A stretch of 36,374 bases of DNA, taken from contig CAJQQM010000185.1 in NCBI GenBank assembly GCA_905480485.1, forward strand, positions 1 through 36,374, in the 5' to 3' direction. Both the position numbers and the translations under genes were made by a program. Origin of the DNA: an uncultured Aureispira sp. Its GTDB lineage: Bacteria; Bacteroidota; Bacteroidia; Chitinophagales; Saprospiraceae. Positions 30,811-36,374 of this stretch are shown here, in pieces (position 1 is the first letter of the stretch; every line of letters begins with the position of its first letter). The notes below the pieces were generated by a model. The model was not told where the DNA came from and ran no database searches. It saw nothing but the letters and a program-made list of their open reading frames with translations.

Positions 30811-31585
30811 AATATTGAATTTAGTAAATCATATTATTGATACAATTTTCATTTTGTTTTGTTAACAAAAAGTGGTTTTTTGCTGCAAAAATGACAAAAT
30901 TTCATCGTTAAATCAAGTTGTGCATTTTTTTCACAGTCAAGCAATTCTTTGAGGAATCCTTAAAGAGTAAAAAAAGACGATAAAGCGCCTATTCGGTTAA
31001 TTAAACGTTTAAATGCTTCAGAGTTACAGCTTCTATTCCGAGGGTTGGGATTTCCAAAGAACCCCAAAGGATAAACTCAGTGGCAATAAATTAAAAACGA
31101 TACGGGAGCTAGCTTTAGGGCTTGTAATCAACAGTATCGGCCTGTAGAACCAAATTGTCGCTAGAACAATCTAAATTGTTGAATTAAACTACTACCACAG
31201 ATTTGTTCCGTCTTTTTGCCACTATGATAGCAAGTTTTACCATCAAGTCCGATCAAAAATTTACTTGTCATTGAAAATTAGAATGGGATAGAACTCGTAC
31301 AGGTTTAGAGATTTAGGGCAATAAAAATACTACTTTTAACCATATACGCTAAAGTAATTAGTTTTGCCCTTTGCATTTTGAGCATACCAAAGCTCTATAG
31401 TTCCATCAAAAAATGTCGAAACTAGACAAGTAAATGTAATTTTTTCATATGTTGATGAGATTACGATATATAAGTAACTAATTTGTGGTACGATAAAATT
31501 TAAAAAGTGCATATTGATGCAAAATAAAATGGTAAAAGTTGCTATTTAATAATTAAAGGAGTATTTTTCTTAATTCTATAAAGTA
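30811..31585. other. 775-bp spacer with short cryptic frames
   Basis: I find no standard gene, RNA gene or mobile element here. The minus strand holds two short frames with ATG starts: 31336-31512 (58 residues, listed separately) and 31161-31271 (36 residues, MTSKFLIGLDGKTCYHSGKK...). A third frame without an ATG follows in 31050-31160 and ends ...LWKSQPSE. Three such frames in succession on one strand could be the debris of an inactivated gene, but chance is not excluded. The last ~150 bases must include the promoter of the hybrid kinase; CTAATTTGTGG near 31480 is a one-short match to TAnnTTTG. Confidence 0.5.
31336..31512 (-). CDS. Possible 58-residue small protein or gene remnant
   Basis: An ATG at 31512 opens a frame of 58 codons ending in TAA. 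The product starts MHFLNFIVPQISYLYIVISS and finishes with TIELWYAQNAKGKTNYFSVY followed by Gly. The N-terminal part is hydrophobic, the C-terminal part is more like a soluble domain end. There is no known family, promoter or ribosome binding site to support it, and AT-rich DNA produces such frames by chance. Listed because its second half has protein-like composition and nothing else explains the spacer. Confidence 0.2.
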   Translation of the reverse strand: MHFLNFIVPQISYLYIVISSTYEKITFTCLVSTFFDGTIELWYAQNAKGKTNYFSVYG

Positions 31586-34003
31586 ATGGTTATTTTTACG
31601 CAAACCCTTAAATCAGATACCTTGGCTGCAAAGAAAAAATATCCAATACCAAAGAATGAGCGAGAAAGACTTCAGGAAGTACATAATTTATCGGTACTTG
31701 ATACTTTGCCCGAAGAACAATTAGAAACAATTACTAAGCTTGCTTCGGTTATTTGTGAGGTCCCTATTTCACTTATTACCATAATTGATAAAAAGAGACA
31801 ATGGTTCAAATCCAAATACGGTTTAGATGTTTCTGAAACTCCTCGCGAAGATTCATTTTGTCAATATTCAATTCTTGAAAATAGCTTCTTTGAGGTAGAA
31901 GACGCCCTCGAAGATGAACGATTTGTCGGAACGCCCTTAGTGACCGGCGATCCAAAAATTAGGTTTTACGCTTCGTATCCACTTTATATTACCGATGATA
32001 TTGCCTTAGGAAGTTTGTGTGTAATTGATCGCAAGCCTAAAAAACTAACTGAACATCAAAAAGAAACACTAAAAATTTTAGCCAAGCAAGTATCCAATTA
32101 TTTTGCCCTACATCGCGAAAACAGATTAAAAGAACAATATTTTCAATTCTTTAGTGCCTCATCTGACTTATTTTGCTTGGTCAACATGGAGGGTTATGTT
32201 CTCGAGAGTAATACATCTTTTAATAAACAACTAAAATATCCTGTCGGGCAAAATCGGTTATTGTTCAAAGATATCCTTAGGTTTGAACACCAAGCTAAGT
32301 TTTTGAGAATTTTGAACGAACTCAAAACGGCCTCAAGTTACCAATCGGTAAACTTACTAGCCAAGACCAAATCAATGGACAGTCAGGTCTACCGTATTGA
32401 TTGGAATATCTCTTATGACACACAAAACTCTAATTTCCTTTTTATTTCTGGCCGGGACATGACCGAAGAGATAAAGGCAAAAGAAATGTTAGAAATCAAG
32501 CAAAAACAATCTAATCAGTTTATCGAAAATATTCAAGGATTAATTTTTATTTGCGATAAGCACATGCAATTACTGAACGTAAACGATGTTGTCTGTCATA
32601 TTTTAGGTCGTCCGTCAAGTGCAATTATAGGCAACCGACTATCTACCTACGTGCACGTACAAGACCGCCTAGATTTTGGAGAAAGCTTTAAAAACTGTTT
32701 TTATGGCAATGCAGAAGAAGGGGTCTTTAGAATTTTAGATCACAAATCAGAGTTGCGCTATATTCATTGCAAAATTACAGGCTTGGAGGGGTCTCACACC
32801 GACAAAACATTTATGATTAGTGGTATTGATATTACCGACCTGACCGAAATGGAGACCTTGCTGGATATCGCTCGTTACAAAGAAGAAATTTCGAAATTTA
32901 AAGATGATTTTTTGTCAAATGTAAGCCACGAATTGCGTACGCCAATGAATGCTATTATGGGCTTTACCAACCTATTATTGGGTACATCCTTAGATTTTAA
33001 TCAAAAAGACTACGCTGAATCAATCAACTATGCTAGTCAAAAACTCCTGCACGTTATCAATGATATTATCGATTTTAACTCGATTAAATCAGGGGAATTG
33101 GTCATCAAAAATGACCCTTTTGATTTGCACAAAGTATTGCATCGTATTTTTGCCGTATCTCATTCGAGTGCGTTGCGCAAAGAGTTGATATTTACTTTTT
33201 CTGACCCTGCGGGCTTGCCGCAATATTTGTTGGGCGATAGTTTGCGCTTTAGTCAAGTACTTATCAATATTATCAATAATGCTGTCAAATTTACAGACAA
33301 AGGAAAAGTAGATGTCTCGGTTCAGCACCAAGTTAAAAATTCTATCTGTGAATTGGAATTTGTTATATCCGATACAGGTATAGGAATTCCCGAAACTACC
33401 GAAGATATTTTTGAGGACTTTTCGCGTCTTGACTCGAGTACCAACCGCAAGCACGAAGGAACAGGCTTGGGTTTGTCCATTTCAAAAGAGTTATTGTTGT
33501 TGTTAGGCGGTAGAATATCCTACAAAAGCAAAGAGGGGATAGGTTCTTCTTTTACAATTCAGATATCTTTTAAGTTAAGTGGTTTAGTTGATGAAATTCA
33601 AGAGGTTTCAGGCAAGGAGACACTTTCAGGATGCAAAATTTTATTGGTGGAAGATGGTGTCTTAAATCAAAAATTAGCCAAAAAAATATTGTCTTCTTAC
33701 GACGCAGAGGTAGATATTGCGGATAATGGTGCAATAGCTTTGGAGTTTTTAGAAAACAAAACATTTGACCTTATTTTATTAGATATTCAGATGCCTATCA
33801 TGGATGGTTTTACAACGGCCAAAAATGTTAGGAATAAACTCAATCTTAACTTGCCAATTATAGCCGTTACGGGGCATTCTCAGTACGGGGAAGAAGAAAA
33901 ATGTATCAAAGCTGGTATGAATGATTATTTATCAAAGCCATTTTCTAAAGAGGATTTGTTTAGAATTGTTAAAAAATATTACAAAGAAATTAAGAAAGAG
34001 TGA
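31586..34003 (+). CDS. Soluble GAF-PAS-PAS hybrid histidine kinase with receiver domain
   Basis: The 805-residue protein has no membrane span. Domains in order: GAF (about 45-175, containing VPISLITIIDKKRQWFKS, GSLCVIDR), PAS (185-300), PAS (305-420), HisKA with FLSNVSHELRTPMNAIMGF (phosphoacceptor His448), and HATPase_c with N box INIINNAVKFT, G1 DTGIGI and G2 GTGLGLSIS (about 545-665). A receiver domain follows (683-800) with acidic pocket LLVED, phosphoacceptor Asp733 in LLDIQMP, Thr762 and Lys784 in SKPF. It is a complete hybrid kinase: phosphate passes from His448 to Asp733 and then probably to an unseen phosphotransfer protein. No HPt or DNA-binding output is present in the protein or next to it. 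PAS domains may bind ligand or haem, but no Cys/His ligand is obvious. It stands alone before the secreted protein at 34162. Confidence 0.92.
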   Translation: MVIFTQTLKSDTLAAKKKYPIPKNERERLQEVHNLSVLDTLPEEQLETITKLASVICEVPISLITIIDKKRQWFKSKYGLDVSETPREDSFCQYSILENSFFEVEDALEDERFVGTPLVTGDPKIRFYASYPLYITDDIALGSLCVIDRKPKKLTEHQKETLKILAKQVSNYFALHRENRLKEQYFQFFSASSDLFCLVNMEGYVLESNTSFNKQLKYPVGQNRLLFKDILRFEHQAKFLRILNELKTASSYQSVNLLAKTKSMDSQVYRIDWNISYDTQNSNFLFISGRDMTEEIKAKEMLEIKQKQSNQFIENIQGLIFICDKHMQLLNVNDVVCHILGRPSSAIIGNRLSTYVHVQDRLDFGESFKNCFYGNAEEGVFRILDHKSELRYIHCKITGLEGSHTDKTFMISGIDITDLTEMETLLDIARYKEEISKFKDDFLSNVSHELRTPMNAIMGFTNLLLGTSLDFNQKDYAESINYASQKLLHVINDIIDFNSIKSGELVIKNDPFDLHKVLHRIFAVSHSSALRKELIFTFSDPAGLPQYLLGDSLRFSQVLINIINNAVKFTDKGKVDVSVQHQVKNSICELEFVISDTGIGIPETTEDIFEDFSRLDSSTNRKHEGTGLGLSISKELLLLLGGRISYKSKEGIGSSFTIQISFKLSGLVDEIQEVSGKETLSGCKILLVEDGVLNQKLAKKILSSYDAEVDIADNGAIALEFLENKTFDLILLDIQMPIMDGFTTAKNVRNKLNLNLPIIAVTGHSQYGEEEKCIKAGMNDYLSKPFSKEDLFRIVKKYYKEIKKE

Positions 34004-34010
34004 TAAAAGT

Positions 34011-34050
34011 CAAAAAGGCTATTCCATAATACGGAAGATTTTCCTTTTTG
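34011..34050 (+). terminator. Possible terminator after the hybrid kinase
   Basis: CAAAAAGG (34011-34018) pairs with CCTTTTTG (34043-34050), with an inner TTCC/GGAA stem in the 24-base loop. It starts 8 bases past the stop. The T-run is within the stem itself and short, so this is a weak call. Confidence 0.35.
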
Positions 34051-34161
34051 TAGATTCGATCATACTTGTTTATAGGTGTATGGCGTTGTAATTCAGTGGT
34101 TTGCGATCTAGTCTAATTGTTGTTTATTAGCATGTATCTCTTAATTAAACCCTCGCACATC

Positions 34162-36374
34162 ATGAGCACACATCACACATTCACACTCACCACATTTTTC
34201 ATATTGTTGGCTACTTTTGGCTTGTACGGTCAAACGGTCTACCAAACTATTTCAGACGGTGATTGGCAATCTTCTTCAACCTGGCAAAATGGCAATGTAC
34301 CCACTTTGGGCAATAACAATCCTGTTGGATCTAATGTTGAAATCCATATTAACCACAATATAGACTTAACCCACAGCCATTTAGAATTAGATGGAGATTC
34401 TACGACATTGGTTCAAATCGTAAATGGTTCGTTAAATACCAATTCTTCACCCAAAAAATTAACGGTGAAAAATGGTGTTTTTACAGCTACAAATTCTGAT
34501 TTGAATGTTGAGTTACTAGAGGTACACGACAAATTTGAAATGTATTCCTCCAACATTATAGTGGCTAACGGGAGTTTTAATTTGTCACCTGCGTATCTAT
34601 CTGATACATCTAGGTCAACCTTCAATAATTCATCCATAGAAATTGTTAATGGTAATTATCGGAATAATTCTGCCTCAAACACCATGATAACTAGTTGTTT
34701 TAAATTAAACAGCGGAAACTATGTTATCAACAATGGTCTTGCTAATTTTTCAGGAGTTTGCATTAACATCGACCAAGGAAATTTTCAAATTAAAGGAACT
34801 TCTGCGGTAAGTGGTACGATAGCTGCCCTCAATGTTAACAGTGGAAACTTGACCATATCAAATAATTCGACTTGGACGGCACAGGTAGACGATTATCATG
34901 TTGGAAGTAGCAATAATGATATTCCTGCCCAACATTTGGGTACCTCTCAGTCTTCCGCATGGATGACGAGTTATTTTAGTACATGTTCCTGTTTGATTGC
35001 ACCTGCTTCAGCCAATACAACAACGATTGCGCCCGGAGTTTGGTCCGACCCTGCTATTTGGAACAACGGTGTGCCCGGTTCGACAACCAATGTTACAATA
35101 GCGCATGATGTTACACTCAATAGTAATTTTACAGTTGGTTCTACAGGGTTTTTGAACGTTTCAAGTGGTATTCAACTCACACTCGGGGGTACATCTATTC
35201 TTACTATAGACGGCCAACTCAACAGCACAGGTACTATTGATGGTTCTGTGCTGCTAAGAACGGGTCAATCACTAACAACTAATATAGGTAACATTGCTGA
35301 TTTAGAATTATCTATGGGGGCTAATACTCTAACTTTGAGCTCTGATGCTGTTTTCAAGACAAAGCTAAAGCTGACGGACGGTACAATCAACACCGGCGGA
35401 TTTGATTTAATTCTTACAGCTGATGCCTCTGCTACCGCTTTAATCGAACATCTTTCAGGCACTATTGTAGGAGATGTTACAGTACAGCAATACATTCAGA
35501 ACGGACATGGACATCATTTTTTAAGTTCTCCTGTTGTTGCTGCTACTTTGAATGAATTAAATGACAATGTGCCTGTTTTTACAGCGGGTGCAGCAGTACC
35601 TAATGTATATTATTATGATGAGACTAATCCATCTAACGATTGTGAAGAGGGTTGGACTTTACCCGCATCGACTAGTGAAACAATGGTTGTAGGTCGAGGT
35701 TATACCTTGTATTTTCAGTCAAATGCAGGAAAATTAATAGATATAAAGGGTGATTTAAACGATGGTTCAATAAGCATTCCGCTTACCAACACTACTTCTG
35801 TTAGCGCTCCTCTTGACCCTTCTTGTGACCCTGAAGGATGGAATTTCATCGGCAATCCCTATGCTTCTCCAATCGATTTAGATTTGATGAGTGCCTTGTT
35901 GCCGAGTAGTGTATTGCAGTCTTATTACAGATGGGACCCCACCAACAAATTTTATGGAAGTTATGTAAATGGGGTTGCTTCGCCTAGTAATTTTACCAAT
36001 ATTGTGCCAGCATTTCAGGGTTTTTGGGTAAAAACAACTGCCAATACTTCACTTGTACTTGACAATTCTGTACGAGTTACTGATCCAACTATATCAGGTC
36101 CGTTTTTTAAAACTACGTTTGTAGACCCTTTATTAAGGATTAGTATTAATAATTCTCAGTATGGCAACGAAACAGTCGTTCGATTTAATCAACAAGCAAC
36201 TAATCAGTTCGACCTAGACTTTGATGCTTACTATTTCAAAAATGAAAATGTTGATGGTATTGAGTTTGGAACAGTTGTGAATGGAGAATATTATCATATC
36301 AATTCCATGTTGCCTTTCCAGTCAACGCCCATAGACATACAGCTGTACTGCAAAGATAAAGCAGGTGAACAAAA
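34162..36374 (+). CDS. Large secreted adhesin-like protein, 3' truncated by the window
   Basis: The frame is open from the ATG at 34162 to the window end (737 codons and two bases), with no stop. An in-frame ATG at 34132 is possible, but the shorter form gives a normal signal peptide (about 1-24, ...FGLYGQ). The mature start is VYQTISDGDWQSSSTWQNGN, and a second copy of the G-x-W....W-x-N-G-x-P motif occurs near residue 292 (GVWSDPAIWNNGVPG). Asn/Ser/Thr-rich beta strands, in the style of parallel beta-helices, fill residues ~60-440. Then HFLSSPVVAATL and WNFIGNPYASPIDLD mark a part typical of Bacteroidota proteins that end in a type IX sorting domain, which would lie beyond the window. It is predicted to be exported and surface-attached; no enzymatic motif is visible. 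Confidence 0.85.
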   Translation, partial: MSTHHTFTLTTFFILLATFGLYGQTVYQTISDGDWQSSSTWQNGNVPTLGNNNPVGSNVEIHINHNIDLTHSHLELDGDSTTLVQIVNGSLNTNSSPKKLTVKNGVFTATNSDLNVELLEVHDKFEMYSSNIIVANGSFNLSPAYLSDTSRSTFNNSSIEIVNGNYRNNSASNTMITSCFKLNSGNYVINNGLANFSGVCINIDQGNFQIKGTSAVSGTIAALNVNSGNLTISNNSTWTAQVDDYHVGSSNNDIPAQHLGTSQSSAWMTSYFSTCSCLIAPASANTTTIAPGVWSDPAIWNNGVPGSTTNVTIAHDVTLNSNFTVGSTGFLNVSSGIQLTLGGTSILTIDGQLNSTGTIDGSVLLRTGQSLTTNIGNIADLELSMGANTLTLSSDAVFKTKLKLTDGTINTGGFDLILTADASATALIEHLSGTIVGDVTVQQYIQNGHGHHFLSSPVVAATLNELNDNVPVFTAGAAVPNVYYYDETNPSNDCEEGWTLPASTSETMVVGRGYTLYFQSNAGKLIDIKGDLNDGSISIPLTNTTSVSAPLDPSCDPEGWNFIGNPYASPIDLDLMSALLPSSVLQSYYRWDPTNKFYGSYVNGVASPSNFTNIVPAFQGFWVKTTANTSLVLDNSVRVTDPTISGPFFKTTFVDPLLRISINNSQYGNETVVRFNQQATNQFDLDFDAYYFKNENVDGIEFGTVVNGEYYHINSMLPFQSTPIDIQLYCKDKAGEQ

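Noticed and set aside
33089-33454. 121-codon minus-strand frame within the hybrid kinase
   Set aside because: It is antisense to the conserved HATPase domain; the plus-strand motifs are intact and explain the sequence.
1-36374. tRNA, rRNA, CRISPR arrays, insertion sequences
   Set aside because: I looked for cloverleaf-like T-arm motifs, regularly spaced repeats and transposase motifs while reading and saw none; this is by eye only.

Overview
The window is AT-rich DNA from a member of the Bacteroidota. The evidence is C-terminal (type A) type IX secretion sorting domains, many signal-peptide lipoproteins, a secreted S74 'tail-fibre-like' protein opening with the phylum-typical VGIGT...LLIPRVSL signature, weak Shine-Dalgarno signals, and promoters that fit the Bacteroidota pattern TTTG-N19..21-TAnnTTTG. 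A Saprospiria-like lineage is my guess from style only; no rRNA or tRNA gene is present to fix it.

Layout. 1-6.6 kb: the end of a secreted type IX cargo protein with its terminator, a small membrane protein with a PH-like C-terminal part, a secreted type IX cargo protein (minus strand), a large SF1 helicase with a nuclease-like tail (minus), and a secreted seven-repeat FG-GAP beta-propeller protein (plus). A perfect 24-bp inverted repeat ends the propeller gene and the convergent lipoprotein gene. 7.6-15.7 kb: a compact recD-recC-recB operon (minus strand, overlapping genes) with a near-consensus promoter in front of recD. 15.9-21.8 kb: two paralogous soluble TPR histidine kinases of the HisKA_2 class, facing each other across a small TPR protein and a lipoprotein. 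22-24.9 kb: a lipoprotein, a small single-span membrane protein with only TTG as start, a SulP anion transporter and a strong terminator. 24.9-27.8 kb: yraN followed by a secreted PHB-depolymerase-like esterase, an unrecognised lysine-rich cytosolic protein, and a lipoprotein. 28-31.6 kb: a secreted S74 self-processing protein, a small outer-membrane-like protein, and two gene-poor spacers (520 and 775 bp) that hold only short cryptic frames. 31.6-36.4 kb: a soluble GAF-PAS-PAS hybrid histidine kinase, then the 5' part of a large secreted protein that shares its N-terminal motif with the cargo protein near the start of the window.

How the genes fit together. The window is mainly chromosomal housekeeping plus envelope genes: double-strand-break repair (RecBCD, perhaps with the SF1 helicase), cytosolic signal input (three kinases, none with a stand-alone response regulator nearby), and a secretome of type IX cargo and lipoproteins. 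I see no prophage, insertion sequence, CRISPR array, RNA gene or recognisable complete defence island. The items most worth a second look are the duplicated TPR kinases, the helicase-nuclease fusion near recBCD, the small membrane protein ahead of SulP, the lysine-rich orphan protein, and the short open frames in the two large spacers.
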